A stretch of 64,000 nucleotides of DNA from Burkholderia sp. SRS-46 (GCF_004343775.1 NZ_PTXL01000001.1:186001-250000), one strand, 5' to 3'; shown: positions 1-10,200, counted from the stretch's first letter. Numbers and translations: made by a program. Notes: generated by a model not told the origin, from the sequence alone.

Positions 1-1045
1 GGCTCACGCCGAAAGTCGCGAGCAGCGTCTCGAGCGGGCGGCCGTACAGGTGCCGCAGCACCAGCCGTTCGAGCACGATGCCGACCAGCGCGGCCGTCGC
101 GAACGATGCGGGCACCGCGACGAGCGGATACCAGTCGAACGCGCCCGGCGCGTAGCGCTGGATCAGCGTCTGCACGACATAGGTTGCGTACGCACCGATC
201 ATCAGGAATTCGCCGTGCGCCATGTTGATCACGCCGATCAGCCCGTAGGTGATCGCGAGGCCGAGCGCGGCGAGCAGCAGCACGCTGCCGAGCGACAGGC
301 CCGCGAACAGCGTGCCCGCGATCTCGCCGCGGCGCTGCAACGCGTGCAGTGCGTCGAGCCCTTGCTGCGCGGCATCGCGCACGCGTGCATCGGGCTCCGC
401 GAAGCTGCCGTCCGCGTTCTTCGCGACGAGCGGGCGCAACGGCTCGATCATGTCGAGGTCGCGACGCGCGGCGACGACCTGCACGGCTTCGAGCCGCTTC
501 GCGGGATCGGCGTCGTGCAGCGCGGCGATCGCCCACAGCGCGTCGAGGCGGCGCTTCAGCGACGGGTCGGTTTCCTTCGCGCGGGCGCGATCGATCATCG
601 GCTTCAGCGCGGGGTCGGGCGCTTTCAGCAACGCGTCGATCGCGTCGCGCCGCGCGGCGACGTCCGGCGACGCGAGCGCGAGACCGGACAACGCACCGGC
701 GATCTTCGTGCGTAGCAGGTTGTTCAGCATCACCGGCTGCGCGTCGCCGGGCGGCGCGGCGGCCTGCGTGAGCGCGTCGTGCGCGGTGTCGCCGGTCTGG
801 ATCAGGATGCGGCCGTCGCCGGTCGCGAGCGCGTCGCCGCTCGACAGCGCGTTGAGCAGCGTGACGGCGTGCGGATCCGCGTCGGCGGCGAGCCGTTCGA
901 TCGCGGCCGTCTTCGCATCGAAGTCGTCGCCGGCGAGCGCGGCGGTGTCGGCGGCCGTCAGCGCGAACGCGGCGCGCGGCAGCCCGCCCGCGAGGGCGGC
1001 GCACGCGACGGCCGCGACGGCGGCGCGACGTAGGAATCTGGGCAT
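1..1045 (-). CDS. urtB: Urea ABC transporter permease UrtB (partial)
   Basis: Inner-membrane permease of the urea/amide branch of the HAAT-type ABC importers. About 348 codons are visible; the 3' end lies outside the window. A signal-like N-terminus (MPRFLRRAAVAAVACAALAG) is followed by a long helical extramembrane stretch of roughly 200 residues, as is usual for UrtB. The LivH-like membrane domain then starts near residue 240, with the segment INMAHGEFLMIGAY. It lies 141 bp downstream of urtA on the same strand, so the two are probably co-transcribed. Assignment rests on the domain order and on the neighbouring UrtA. Confidence 0.93.
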   Translation of the reverse strand, partial: MPRFLRRAAVAAVACAALAGGLPRAAFALTAADTAALAGDDFDAKTAAIERLAADADPHAVTLLNALSSGDALATGDGRILIQTGDTAHDALTQAAAPPGDAQPVMLNNLLRTKIAGALSGLALASPDVAARRDAIDALLKAPDPALKPMIDRARAKETDPSLKRRLDALWAIAALHDADPAKRLEAVQVVAARRDLDMIEPLRPLVAKNADGSFAEPDARVRDAAQQGLDALHALQRRGEIAGTLFAGLSLGSVLLLAALGLAITYGLIGVINMAHGEFLMIGAYATYVVQTLIQRYAPGAFDWYPLVAVPASFATAALVGIVLERLVLRHLYGRPLETLLATFGVS

Positions 1046-1186
1046 CGGGAAGTCCTGGCTGGCGTGGAGTGGAAGTCTCGTGCGGCGATGCATGGGGCGC
1101 CGGCTGCGGCGGTTCGCCGGCGCAGCGACGGCAGCGGCCGCGGCCGGAACGCCGCGCACTCGCGCAGCGCCCCGGCCCGCGGCGCG

Positions 1187-2494
1187 TCAGGCCAGCGCCG
1201 CGCGCTGCCGGCGCAGGAACGCCGGGATCGAGCTGACGATGTCCGGCTTGCCCTGGTTGCCCGCGATGAACGGGCTCCACGGCTGCGCGCGCACCGCGGT
1301 CTTGGTCTTCCACACGACGTTGAACTGCCCGTCGCCGCGGATCTCGCCGATCATCACCGGCTTGTGCAGGTGATGGTTGCCGTCCATCGTCAGCGTGAAG
1401 CCCGACGGCGCGGTCACCGCCTGGCCGATCATCGCCGCGCGCACCTTGTCGACGTCGGTGCTCTTCGCCTTCTCGACCGCCTGCTTCCACATGTGGATGC
1501 CGACGAAGGTGGCTTCCATCGGGTCGTTGGTCACGCGCTTCGCGCCGCCGGGCAGGTTGTTCGCCTTCACCCACGCGCCGAACTGCTCCTTGAACTTCGC
1601 GTTCGCGGGGTTCTTCACCGACATGAAGTAGTTCCACGCGGCGAGGTGGCCGACGAGCGGCTTCGTGTCGATCCCGCGCAGTTCCTCCTCGCCGACCGAG
1701 AACGCGACGACCGGCACGTCGGTCGCCTTGATCCCCTGGTTGCCGAGTTCCTTGTAGAAGGGCACGTTCGAATCGCCGTTGATCGTCGAGATCACGGTGG
1801 TCTTGCCGCCCTGCGAGAAATTCTTGATGTTCGCGACGATGGTCTGGTAGTCGCTGTGGCCGAACGGCGTGTAGACCTCCTGAATGTCGGCGTCCTTCAC
1901 ACCCTTCGATTTCAGGAACGCGCGCAGGATCTTGTTGGTCGTGCGTGGATACACGTAGTCGGTGCCGAGCAGGAAGAAGCGCTTCGCGCCGCCGCCTTCC
2001 GCGCTCATCAGGTACTCGACGGCCGGGATCGCCTGCTGGTTCGGCGCGGCGCCCGTGTAGAACACGTTGCGCGACATCTCCTCGCCCTCGTACTGCACCG
2101 GGTAGTAGAGCAGGCCGTTCAGCTCCTCGAACACCGGCAGCACCGACTTGCGCGACACCGAGGTCCAGCAGCCGAACACGCAGGCGACCTTGTCCTGCGT
2201 GAGCAGCTGGCGCGCCTTCTCGGCGAACAGCGGCCAGTTCGACGCGGGGTCGACCACCACCGGCTCGAGCTTGCGGCCCATCACGCCGCCGCTCTTGTTG
2301 ATGTCGGCGATCGTCATCAGCGCGGTGTCCTTCAGCGACGTCTCGGAGATCGCCATCGTGCCGGACAGCGAATGCAGGATGCCGACCTTGATCGGCCCCG
2401 TGCCGGCATCGGCGGCGTGCGCGAACGGGCTCTTGCCTGCCAGCGCGAGCGCGCCGGCCATCGATCCGAACTTCAACAGACTGCGACGTTTCAT
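1187..2494 (-). CDS. urtA: Urea ABC transporter substrate-binding protein UrtA
   Basis: Periplasmic binding protein that delivers urea (or short-chain amides) to the UrtBCDE importer. 435 residues. The start at MKRRSLLKFGS has a GGGGA ribosome site just upstream; the longer open frame has no comparable site. Twin arginines at residues 3-4, a hydrophobic stretch and an AHA cleavage context suggest Tat or Sec export. The body is a Peripla_BP_6 amide-binding fold beginning IKVGILHSLSGTMAISE, the usual UrtA opening. A sigma-54 promoter and an NtrC-like site lie upstream, so nitrogen control is expected. Confidence 0.96.
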   Translation of the reverse strand: MKRRSLLKFGSMAGALALAGKSPFAHAADAGTGPIKVGILHSLSGTMAISETSLKDTALMTIADINKSGGVMGRKLEPVVVDPASNWPLFAEKARQLLTQDKVACVFGCWTSVSRKSVLPVFEELNGLLYYPVQYEGEEMSRNVFYTGAAPNQQAIPAVEYLMSAEGGGAKRFFLLGTDYVYPRTTNKILRAFLKSKGVKDADIQEVYTPFGHSDYQTIVANIKNFSQGGKTTVISTINGDSNVPFYKELGNQGIKATDVPVVAFSVGEEELRGIDTKPLVGHLAAWNYFMSVKNPANAKFKEQFGAWVKANNLPGGAKRVTNDPMEATFVGIHMWKQAVEKAKSTDVDKVRAAMIGQAVTAPSGFTLTMDGNHHLHKPVMIGEIRGDGQFNVVWKTKTAVRAQPWSPFIAGNQGKPDIVSSIPAFLRRQRAALA

Positions 2495-2556
2495 CGACTT
2501 CCCCTTGACGTGTTGGATGCGTGCGCGCCGTTTCGGCGTCGCCCGTCGGGGATTAC

Positions 2557-2571
2557 GCAAGGCATGTGCCA
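2557..2571 (-). promoter_or_regulatory. Sigma-54 (RpoN) promoter of urtAB
   Basis: Read on the minus strand the site is TGGCAC-ATGCC-TTGC, an exact match to the RpoN -24/-12 consensus TGGCAC-N5-TTGC. It lies 63 bp upstream of the urtA start and in its direction. The fit with nitrogen-controlled urea uptake supports it. Confidence 0.85.
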
Positions 2572-2670
2572 GTTGCGCGCAGGCACGGCGGACGTGCCTG
2601 CGCGGGCGGCGGCGCGGTGCGCGTGATGCGCGGTGTGGCACGAATGGTCCGTCGCGGTGCAGTGCCGCGG

Positions 2671-2683
2671 GCACAAATGGTGC
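2671..2683. promoter_or_regulatory. Putative NtrC enhancer site
   Basis: GCACAAATGGTGC has the dyad GCAC-N5-GTGC, close to the NtrC consensus, and a further GTGC half-site follows at once. It is centred about 110 bp upstream of the sigma-54 promoter, a normal enhancer distance. Function is inferred from sequence and context. Confidence 0.6.
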
Positions 2684-2790
2684 ACGATTGTGCTTCACCG
2701 TTTCGGTGCCTACACTCGGGTATCGACTTGCGTCGCAGCCTGAAGGCGCACGGTGTCGTCGCGCCGATCGAACCCCTCGAGGAGCCGCTC

Positions 2791-4125
<1,335 letters not shown>

Positions 4126-4138
4126 GGCGGGAAAGAGA

Positions 4139-4162
4139 AACGGGCGCGCAATGCGCGCCCGT
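4139..4162. terminator. Hairpin between convergent aminotransferase and rhodanese genes
   Basis: ACGGGCGCGC-AATG-GCGCGCCCGT-type inverted repeat 13 bp after the aminotransferase stop. No clear T tract follows on either strand, so it is a likely but not classical terminator. Confidence 0.5.
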
Positions 4163-4183
4163 CGGGCAATTCAAGGCAGGCGG

Positions 4184-4221
4184 GCCGGCGAGGTGCGGCC
4201 GGCGAGGTGCGGCCGGCGAGG
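4184..4221. repeat. 14-bp tandem repeat, about 2.7 copies
   Basis: The unit GCCGGCGAGGTGCG is repeated at 4184 and 4198, with a 10-base partial third copy at 4212. It lies in the short gap after the rhodanese stop. No function is apparent; copy number may vary between strains. Confidence 0.8.
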
Positions 4222-4225
4222 CCGA

Positions 4226-4549
4226 TCAGTAGCGCGGCACCGACGGATCGACGTCGCGCGACCACGCATCGATGCCGCCCTGCAGGTTGTACAGCTTAGT
4301 GAAGCCGCGCGATTCGAGGAACATCGCGACTTGCGCGCTGCGCATCCCGTGATGGCACACGCAGACGATCTCGGCTTCGTCGTCCAGCTCCTCGCTGCGC
4401 GCGGGGATCTGCTGCATCGGAATCGACACGCTGCCGGCGATCTGCGCGGTGGCGATTTCCCACGGCTCGCGCACGTCGAGCACGATGGGCGCGGGGCGGG
4501 TCTCGTCGGCAAGCCATTGCGCGAGCAGCGCGGGCGTCAGGATTTGCAT
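4226..4549 (-). CDS. Single-domain rhodanese-like protein
   Basis: 107-residue single rhodanese domain, a GlpE-like sulfurtransferase or cytosolic persulfide carrier. The active-site loop is CHHGMRS with the cysteine at about residue 65; the CH2A-type motif LDVREPWE lies near residue 24. It follows the PIMT-like methyltransferase by 8 bp on the same strand and is surely in one operon with it. The physiological sulfur acceptor is unknown. Confidence 0.9.
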   Translation of the reverse strand: MQILTPALLAQWLADETRPAPIVLDVREPWEIATAQIAGSVSIPMQQIPARSEELDDEAEIVCVCHHGMRSAQVAMFLESRGFTKLYNLQGGIDAWSRDVDPSVPRY

Positions 4550-4557
4550 GGCGGGGC

Positions 4558-5220
4558 TCAGAATTTGAAGCGGGACGGCTCGACCGCGTTGACGAGCGGG
4601 TCGACGTAGGTTTCGAACACGTCGGCGACGCGGTACTGCTTGTCGTCGATGCGCGTGATTACCTGCGCCTTCATCACCGGACGGCCGCCGACGAATGCCG
4701 ACAGGCGGCCGCCGACCTTGAGCTGCTCGAGGATTTCCTGCGGCACGACGGGCAGGCCGCCCGCGACGCAGATCACGTCGTACGGCGCCTTTGCGGCCCA
4801 GCCGCGCGAGCCGTCGCCGAGCACGACTTCCGCATTCGTCACACCGTTGTTGCGCAGGTTCTCTTCCGCGATCTTCGCGAGGGCCGGGTCGATCTCGACC
4901 GCCGTCACGTGCTGGCCGCGGTGCGCGAACAGCGCCGTCAGGTAGCCCGAGCCCGCGCCGATCAGCAGCACGTTCTCGTGCTTCTTCACCGCGAGTTCCT
5001 GCAGCACGCGCGCCTCGACGCGCGGGAACAGCATCTTGTGGCCGCCCGGCAGCGGCAGCTCGAGATCGGCGAACGCGAGATCGCGGTACGCGGCCGGGAC
5101 GAAATTCTCACGCTTGACGATTGACAGCAACTCCAGAACTTCCAGATCCAGGACGTCCCACGGACGGATCTGCTGCTCGATCATGTTGAAACGCGCTTGT
5201 TCGATATTCATGGTGGTCAT
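4558..5220 (-). CDS. Protein-L-isoaspartate O-methyltransferase family protein
   Basis: SAM-dependent methyltransferase of the PIMT family, about 220 residues. The SAM loop reads VLLIGAGSGYLTALF and is followed by the acidic motif VTAVEID. N-terminal motif: MIEQQIRPWDVLD, with RENFVP further on. A second possible ATG lies 9 bp downstream (MNIEQARF); both are plausible. This short PIMT-like form often sits beside a rhodanese gene in beta-proteobacteria, as here. It could repair isoaspartyl residues, but true Pcm activity is not proven by sequence. Confidence 0.85.
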   Translation of the reverse strand: MTTMNIEQARFNMIEQQIRPWDVLDLEVLELLSIVKRENFVPAAYRDLAFADLELPLPGGHKMLFPRVEARVLQELAVKKHENVLLIGAGSGYLTALFAHRGQHVTAVEIDPALAKIAEENLRNNGVTNAEVVLGDGSRGWAAKAPYDVICVAGGLPVVPQEILEQLKVGGRLSAFVGGRPVMKAQVITRIDDKQYRVADVFETYVDPLVNAVEPSRFKF

Positions 5221-5313
5221 GCAGCCTGGTCGGCCGTCAGCGGAGAGAGAAAAACGCTCGGATTGTACCAAACAGGGCGGCGCGCCAGCCTTCAGAAGCC
5301 CTGCAACGGACCT

Positions 5314-5571
5314 TTACCGCTTGCTGTTCTTGATCTGTTCCTCGAACGCGAGGTCGAGCTTGCTGGCCTTGCGCGGCTTTTTGGGGCCAAGGTCGTCGAC
5401 GAACTTCACGAATGCGTCGAGCGGCAGCGGCTCGCAGCGCTTGTCGGCCGTGCCGCCGGCGCGGTCGACCAGATAGAACAGGCCGCCCGCCATCGCGACG
5501 GCCGCGAAGTGCGGGTTGCCGGAGCGGGTTTTCAGGCGTTCGACCGCGTGGGTCGCCTTGGTGGTGCGCAT
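5314..5571 (-). CDS. Small conserved hypothetical protein
   Basis: 85 residues from the ATG at MRTTKATHAVERL; a GTG 33 bp upstream would extend it. I do not recognise a family. It is basic at both ends with a short hydrophobic stretch (AAVAMAGGLFYLVD) and no signal peptide. Third-position G/C bias matches the neighbouring real genes. It is monocistronic between hemN and the methyltransferase gene. Confidence 0.6.
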   Translation of the reverse strand: MRTTKATHAVERLKTRSGNPHFAAVAMAGGLFYLVDRAGGTADKRCEPLPLDAFVKFVDDLGPKKPRKASKLDLAFEEQIKNSKR

Positions 5572-5617
5572 GGTGCGGGTTCTGCTGCTCGGGGGGAGGC
5601 CCACACTTTAACAACAA

Positions 5618-5639
5618 CCGGCCGCGCGTGCGCGGCCGG
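5618..5639 (-). terminator. Terminator of hemN
   Basis: Perfect inverted repeat CCGGCCGCGC-N2-GCGCGGCCGG, just beyond the hemN stop. In the minus direction it is followed by a TTGTTGTT tract. Likely intrinsic terminator. Confidence 0.65.
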
Positions 5640-5649
5640 CGGCCCCGGT

Positions 5650-7035
5650 TCAGACCGTGCGCGAGTAGTGCTGGCGCGGCGTGGCGGCGAGATATGCGTC
5701 GAACGCCATCGCGATGTTGCGCACGACCATCCGGCCGGCCGGGTGGATCGTCAGGCGGTCGCCGGCGATCGTCAGCAGGCCGTCGCGCTCGAACGTGCGC
5801 AGCGCGTCCAGCTCGCGCGCGAAATGGTCGGCGAACGGGATGCCGTGCGCGGCCTCGACGTGCGAGAACGGCAACTCGAGGTTGCACATCAGCTGCGTGA
5901 TCACGTCGCGGCGCAGCCGGTCGTCGGCGGTGAGGCGCACGCCGCGCGTGAGCGGCAGGCGGCCCGCGTCGAGCGCCGCGCCGTACGCGGGCAGGTCCTT
6001 CGCGTTCTGCGCGTAGACGTCGCCGACCTTGCCGATCGACGACACGCCGATGCCGATCAGGTCGGTGTCCGCGCGCGTGCTGTAGCCCTGGAAATTGCGC
6101 TGCAGCGTGCCGTTGCGCTGGGCGGCGACGAGCTCGTCGCCCGGCCGCGCGAAGTGGTCCATGCCGATGTAGACATAGCCGGCCGCGGTCAGCATCTCGA
6201 TCGCGAGCCCGAGCTGCGCGACACGCGTCGCGGGCGGCGGCAGCGTCGCGTCGTCGATCTGCCGCTGCATCTTGAACAGGTGCGGCATGTGCGCGTAGCC
6301 GAACACCGACAGCCGGTCCGGCGCGAGCTCGATGATCGTCTCGAGCGTGCGGCCGAAGCTCGCGACCGTCTGGTGCGGCAGCCCGTAGATCAGGTCGACG
6401 CTGACCGAATGGAAGCCGGTCGTGCGCGCGGCGCTCAGCAGGTCGGCGGTCATGCCGAGCGGCTGGATGCGGTTGATCGCCTGCTGCACGACCGGATCGA
6501 AGTCCTGCACGCCGAGACTCAGCCGGTTGAAGCCGATCGTGCGCAGGTGGACGAGCGTGGCCGGCGTGACCGTGCGCGGGTCGATCTCGATCGAGAACTC
6601 GGCGCTGGCGTCCGGCGCGAGCGCGAAGTGCTCGCGGGTCGCCGCCATCAGCTCCGCCGTCTCGTCGTCGGACAGGAAGGTCGGCGTGCCGCCGCCCCAG
6701 TGCAGCTGCGTGACCGGGCGGGCCGGGTCGAACAGCGCGGCCTGCAGCGCCATCTCGCGCTTGAGCTGGTCGAGGTACGGGCGCGCGCGGTGGTGGTTGT
6801 TGGTCGCGATCTTGTTGCAGCCGCAGTAGAAGCAGGCGGTGTTGCAGAACGGGATGTGGAAGTACAGCGACAGCTCGCTCGACGACGCGCCCGGATCGCC
6901 GGCCGCGCGCACGTAGTCGGCGGGGTCGAAGTCGTCGCGAAACTGCAGCGCCGTCGGGTAGGACGTATAGCGCGGGCCGTTTGCGCCGTACTTCGCGAGC
7001 AAATCGGGACGGAACAGGGTGTCGGCAGAGCTCAT
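5650..7035 (-). CDS. hemN: Oxygen-independent coproporphyrinogen III oxidase HemN
   Basis: Radical-SAM enzyme that decarboxylates coproporphyrinogen III to protoporphyrinogen IX without oxygen (haem synthesis). 461 residues from MSSADTLFRPD; upstream in-frame ATGs are less likely. The 4Fe-4S cluster motif is CNTACFYCGC (C-x3-C-x2-C), preceded by YFHIPF. The glycine-rich segment HWGGGTPTFL follows, then the HemN C-terminal domain. The N-terminal YGANGPRYTSYPTA identifies true HemN rather than HemW. An FNR box was looked for upstream and not found. Confidence 0.96.
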   Translation of the reverse strand: MSSADTLFRPDLLAKYGANGPRYTSYPTALQFRDDFDPADYVRAAGDPGASSSELSLYFHIPFCNTACFYCGCNKIATNNHHRARPYLDQLKREMALQAALFDPARPVTQLHWGGGTPTFLSDDETAELMAATREHFALAPDASAEFSIEIDPRTVTPATLVHLRTIGFNRLSLGVQDFDPVVQQAINRIQPLGMTADLLSAARTTGFHSVSVDLIYGLPHQTVASFGRTLETIIELAPDRLSVFGYAHMPHLFKMQRQIDDATLPPPATRVAQLGLAIEMLTAAGYVYIGMDHFARPGDELVAAQRNGTLQRNFQGYSTRADTDLIGIGVSSIGKVGDVYAQNAKDLPAYGAALDAGRLPLTRGVRLTADDRLRRDVITQLMCNLELPFSHVEAAHGIPFADHFARELDALRTFERDGLLTIAGDRLTIHPAGRMVVRNIAMAFDAYLAATPRQHYSRTV

Positions 7036-7196
7036 CGTTGACTCGTGCTTATTAGATGCATTCGAGTATATAAACGCGCGATTCGCCTGCATTGTGTAAT
7101 AACGTCGCAGCCAGGGATGGCACAATGCGGGGTGCGGCGGCGGCACGCGATGTGCGGCCGCCGCGATGTTTCCGTTGGTCCGCCAGAGAGAGCCGA

Positions 7197-7514
7197 GTGT
7201 CCGTCGATTTGTCCGCCCGCCCGGCGCCCGCCGAAGTCCCGCCGCCGCACGCGTGCCGCGAGGGCTGCGGCGCGTGCTGCATCGCCCCGTCGATTTCCAG
7301 CCCGATTCCGGGGATGCCCGGCGGCAAGCCGGCCGGCGTGCGCTGCGCGCAGCTCGGCGACGACCAGCGCTGCCGGATCTTCGGCCGGCCGGAGCGGCCC
7401 GCGTGTTGCGCGGGGCTGCAGCCGTCGGCGGAGATGTGCGGCGCGACGCGCGCCGACGCGCTCGCGTGGCTCACCCGGCTCGAAACCGCGACGCAGCCGT
7501 CGCAGCCGTCGTGA
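7197..7514 (+). CDS. YkgJ-type cysteine-cluster protein
   Basis: 105-residue protein of the YkgJ/CxxCxxCC putative metal-chelating family. Cysteine motif: CREGCGACC near the N-terminus, with further cysteines in GVRCAQL, DQRCRIF, PACCAG and AEMCGA. The GTG start is chosen because GAGAGAG stands 6-7 bases upstream; the longer in-frame extension is arginine-rich and unlike the family. It probably binds zinc or an Fe-S cluster; the role is not known. 61 bp upstream of the lipoprotein gene. Confidence 0.8.
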   Translation: MSVDLSARPAPAEVPPPHACREGCGACCIAPSISSPIPGMPGGKPAGVRCAQLGDDQRCRIFGRPERPACCAGLQPSAEMCGATRADALAWLTRLETATQPSQPS

Positions 7515-7575
7515 ATCGGCATTGGGGCCGGGGCCGCGCCGACGCGCCCGCCCGGGCCCGCACAGGAGAATCAGC

Positions 7576-8157
7576 ATGACCGTCAGTCGCGCACTCAGCC
7601 GGCGTCGTTTCCTCGTTGCATGCACCGCCGCCGTCGGCGTGTCGGTGTCGCTTGCCGCGTGTGCATCGACGTTCCCGTTCATTCCCGATCACTACACGTT
7701 CTCGCGCGACGACGTGCAGAAGGCGATCGCGCGCAAGTTTCCGTACCAGAAGAACGTCGCGCCCGTGGCCGACGTGTTGCTCGCCAATCCGGTGGTCGGC
7801 CTGCTGCCGGACCAGAACCGCGTCGCGGTGCAGCTCGACGCGCGCTTCGCGAGCCCGTTCCTGCGCGCGCCGGTCAACGGCAAGTTCACCGTGTCCGGCC
7901 AGCTCGCGTACGACGCGGCGAGCCGCTCGGTCGTGATCAAGGCGCCGGCTGTCGATAACCTGACGGTCGACGGCGACGCGCAGATGTACGCGCAACAGAT
8001 CGGCGCGGCCGCCGGCATGATCGCGACGCAAGTGCTGACCAACTATCCGATCTACACGTTCAAGCCCGAACAGTTGCAATTTGCCGGTGTGAACTACGAA
8101 CCCGGTACAATCACAATTCTTACAAACGGCATACGCGTGGCGATCGTCGAGAAATGA
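7576..8157 (+). CDS. DUF1439 family lipoprotein
   Basis: 193-residue putative lipoprotein. The signal peptide has RRRFLVACTAAVG and a lipobox LAAC with the acceptor cysteine at about residue 29. The mature part is a DUF1439-like domain, a YceB-like tubular lipid-binding-type fold in known relatives. The ATG has an AGGAGA site 6 bases upstream. Periplasmic location, anchored to a membrane, is predicted. Function not established. Confidence 0.82.
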   Translation: MTVSRALSRRRFLVACTAAVGVSVSLAACASTFPFIPDHYTFSRDDVQKAIARKFPYQKNVAPVADVLLANPVVGLLPDQNRVAVQLDARFASPFLRAPVNGKFTVSGQLAYDAASRSVVIKAPAVDNLTVDGDAQMYAQQIGAAAGMIATQVLTNYPIYTFKPEQLQFAGVNYEPGTITILTNGIRVAIVEK

Positions 8158-8238
8158 CGGTGTGCCGCGCGCGGCCGGGCGGGCCGCGGCGGCAACGATG
8201 CGGCCCTTTCTTTCGACCATTTCGGAGTTGGGCCACGG

Positions 8239-9069
8239 ATGGACTGGATCCTGATCTGCAAGGCATTGATCCTCGGCGTCGTCGAGGGGCTGACGGAATT
8301 CCTGCCGGTATCGAGTACGGGCCACCTGATCGTCGCGGGCAGCTTCCTGAATTTCAACGACGCGTATGCGAAGACCTTCGATGTCGTGATCCAGTTCGGC
8401 GCGATCCTTGCGGTGTGCTGGGAGTATCGGCAGCGGATCGTGTCCGTCGTCGCCGGGCTGCCGAGCCGGCCGGACGCGCGGCGCTTCACGCTCAACGTCG
8501 TGATCGCGACGATTCCCGCGGTCGCGCTCGGCCTGCTGTTCGAGAAGAAGATCAAGGCGGTGCTGTTCTCGCCGGTGCCGGTCGCGTTCGCGCTCGTCGT
8601 CGGCGGCGCGATCATCCTGTGGGCCGAGGCACGGCAGCGCGAGCGCGGCGAGACGCCGCGCGTGCAGTCGGTCGATGCGCTGACCCCGCTCGATGCGCTC
8701 AAGGTCGGCCTCGCGCAATGCTTCGCGCTGATTCCCGGCATGTCGCGCTCGGGCTCGACGATCATCGGCGGGATGCTGTTCGGCCTCGACCGGCGCGTTG
8801 CCACCGAGTTCTCGTTCTTCCTCGCGATCCCGATCATCTTCGGCGCGACGCTCTACGAAACCGTCAAGGACTGGCACGCGTTCACCGTCGATTCGATCGG
8901 CCTGTTCGCGCTGGGGCTCGTCGCGTCGTTCGTCAGCGCGTTCGCCTGCGTGCGCTGGCTGCTGCGCTATGTCGCGTCGCACGACTTCACCGCGTTCGCG
9001 TGGTACCGGATCGTGTTCGGCCTGTTCGTGCTGCTGGTCGGCTACAGCGGCTGGCTGAACTGGTCGTGA
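8239..9069 (+). CDS. uppP: Undecaprenyl-diphosphatase UppP (BacA)
   Basis: Integral membrane phosphatase that recycles undecaprenyl diphosphate to the monophosphate carrier for peptidoglycan and O-antigen synthesis; also gives bacitracin tolerance. 276 residues, the normal length. Both signature motifs are present: [16 protein letters not shown] near residue 16 and the P-loop-like GMSRSGST near residue 170. Hydrophobic segments fit about eight helices. Followed by a perfect terminator. Confidence 0.97.
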   Translation: MDWILICKALILGVVEGLTEFLPVSSTGHLIVAGSFLNFNDAYAKTFDVVIQFGAILAVCWEYRQRIVSVVAGLPSRPDARRFTLNVVIATIPAVALGLLFEKKIKAVLFSPVPVAFALVVGGAIILWAEARQRERGETPRVQSVDALTPLDALKVGLAQCFALIPGMSRSGSTIIGGMLFGLDRRVATEFSFFLAIPIIFGATLYETVKDWHAFTVDSIGLFALGLVASFVSAFACVRWLLRYVASHDFTAFAWYRIVFGLFVLLVGYSGWLNWS

Positions 9070-9117
9070 CGCGGGGCAGGGGTGCCGGGCGCGCGGCGTG
9101 ACGCGCGGGCACCTGAT

Positions 9118-9159
9118 GCAAAACGGCCCAATCGGCATGTGCCGATTGGGCCGTTTTGC
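9118..9159. terminator. Bidirectional terminator between uppP and trmB
   Basis: Perfect 20-bp inverted repeat beginning GCAAAACGGCCCAATC, with a 2-base loop, and A/T-rich bases at both outer ends. It lies midway between convergent genes and should serve both. Confidence 0.93.
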
Positions 9160-9184
9160 TTGACGGGTCTGGCGCGCTATGCGA

Positions 9185-9952
9185 TCAGCTCGCGCGCTTG
9201 CGGAACACCAGATCCCAGACGCCGTGGCCGAGCCGCAGCCCGCGCCGTTCGAACTTCGTCACCGGGCGGTAGTCGGGGCGCGGCGCATAGCCGTCGGCCG
9301 TGTTTTCCAGCGTCGGCTCCGCGCCGAGCACTTCCAGCATCTGCTCCGCGTAGTTCTGCCAGTCGGTCGCGCAATGCAGGTACGCGCCGGGTTTCAGGCG
9401 CGACGCGAGCTGCGCGACGAGCGGCGGCTGGATCAGCCGGCGCTTGTGATGGCGCGCCTTGTGCCACGGATCGGGGAAGAAGATGTGCACGCCGTCGAGG
9501 CTTTCCGGCGCGAGCATGTGTTCGAGCACCTCGACCGCGTCGTGCTGGATGATGCGGATGTTCGTGAGATCCTGCTCGCCGATCAGCTTCAGCAGCGCGC
9601 CGACGCCCGGTTCGTGCACCTCGACGCCCAGGAAGTCGTCGCCGGCACGGTGCGTGGCGATTTCCGCGGTCGACGCGCCCATCCCGAAGCCGATTTCGAG
9701 AATGCGCGGCGCCTGGCGGCCGAATACCGTGTTCCAGTCGGGCATGTCCGGCGTGTACGGCACGACGTAGCGCGGGCCGAGTTCGTCGAGCGCGCGGCGC
9801 TGGCCGGTCGACACGCGGCCGGCGCGGGTGACGAAGCTGCGGATGCGGCGGAGGTGCAGCGGATTGACTTCGTCCGCGCCTTCGGCGGTTTCGTCGGGAA
9901 GGGCGTCGTCGTGCGGCGGCAGGCCGGCTTCGTTCGGATCGTCGTGCATCAT
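9185..9952 (-). CDS. trmB: tRNA (guanine-N7-)-methyltransferase TrmB
   Basis: Methylates G46 of the tRNA variable loop with SAM. 255 residues; the first two codons are both ATG, so the start may be 9949. SAM motif EIGFGMGAS, then the signature [14 protein letters not shown], then the C-terminal TKFERRG. About 70 N-terminal residues are acidic and poorly conserved. It lies just downstream of the tRNA-Gly gene on the same strand, separated by a terminator. Confidence 0.96.
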   Translation of the reverse strand: MMHDDPNEAGLPPHDDALPDETAEGADEVNPLHLRRIRSFVTRAGRVSTGQRRALDELGPRYVVPYTPDMPDWNTVFGRQAPRILEIGFGMGASTAEIATHRAGDDFLGVEVHEPGVGALLKLIGEQDLTNIRIIQHDAVEVLEHMLAPESLDGVHIFFPDPWHKARHHKRRLIQPPLVAQLASRLKPGAYLHCATDWQNYAEQMLEVLGAEPTLENTADGYAPRPDYRPVTKFERRGLRLGHGVWDLVFRKRAS

Positions 9953-10028
9953 CGGTGACAGAGAAAGGCTCGGTTGCGGGCGAGGGCCCGTGGCGCGCAG
10001 CGCGCGCCGGCCGGACCGGCGCGCGGTA

Positions 10029-10057
10029 TAAAAAAGCCGCCTTCGATGAGGCGGCTG
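10029..10057 (-). terminator. Terminator of the tRNA-Gly transcript
   Basis: In the minus direction AGCCGCCT-N5-AGGCGGCT is followed by TTTTTT. It lies about 30 bp after the tRNA 3' end and before trmB. Confidence 0.85.
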
Positions 10058-10085
10058 GCGCGCAGGCTGCGTTGCAGCTGGAAAG

Positions 10086-10160
10086 TGGAGCGGGCGATGG
10101 GAATCGAACCCACGTCATCAGCTTGGGAAGCTGAGGTAATGGCCATTATACGACGCCCGC
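10086..10160 (-). tRNA. glyU: tRNA-Gly(CCC)
   Basis: On the minus strand a complete 75-nt cloverleaf including the encoded CCA. The acceptor stem GCGGGCG pairs with CGCCCGC; the anticodon loop TTCCCAA gives anticodon CCC; the T loop is TTCGATT. It closely resembles E. coli glyU. The 5' half and promoter are duplicated at 17032-17089, making this the integration site of the island; the present 5' half was therefore probably supplied by the island. Confidence 0.96.
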
Positions 10161-10178
10161 AGAACGCACGATTCTACA
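10121..10178. repeat. Island left attachment site (58-bp direct repeat)
   Basis: Starts at GCTTGGGAAGCTGAGG (the anticodon arm of the tRNA, minus strand) and ends at ATTCTACA, which is the tRNA -10 box. Identical to 17032-17089. Here it forms the 5' half of the intact tRNA gene. Confidence 0.95.
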
Positions 10179-10200
10179 GGGGTTCGGGTGGGAATGGCAA
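10171..10200 (-). promoter_or_regulatory. tRNA-Gly promoter rebuilt by the island
   Basis: Minus strand: -35 TTGCCA (10200-10195), an 18-bp spacer, and -10 TAGAAT (10176-10171). The -10 lies inside the att repeat. The -35 lies in island DNA, yet matches the sequence and spacing of the chromosomal version at 17082-17111. Confidence 0.8.

Noticed and set aside
1064..2626. Long plus-strand open frame opposite urtA
   Set aside because: It is antisense to a well-supported urtA and has the His/Arg-rich composition of a shadow frame in GC-rich DNA.
5197..7041. 614-codon plus-strand open frame across hemN
   Set aside because: Shadow of hemN; no domain, no ribosome site, arginine-rich composition.
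7030..7090. FNR box upstream of hemN
   Set aside because: TTGACTCGTGCTTATTAG is not close enough to TTGAT-N4-ATCAA.
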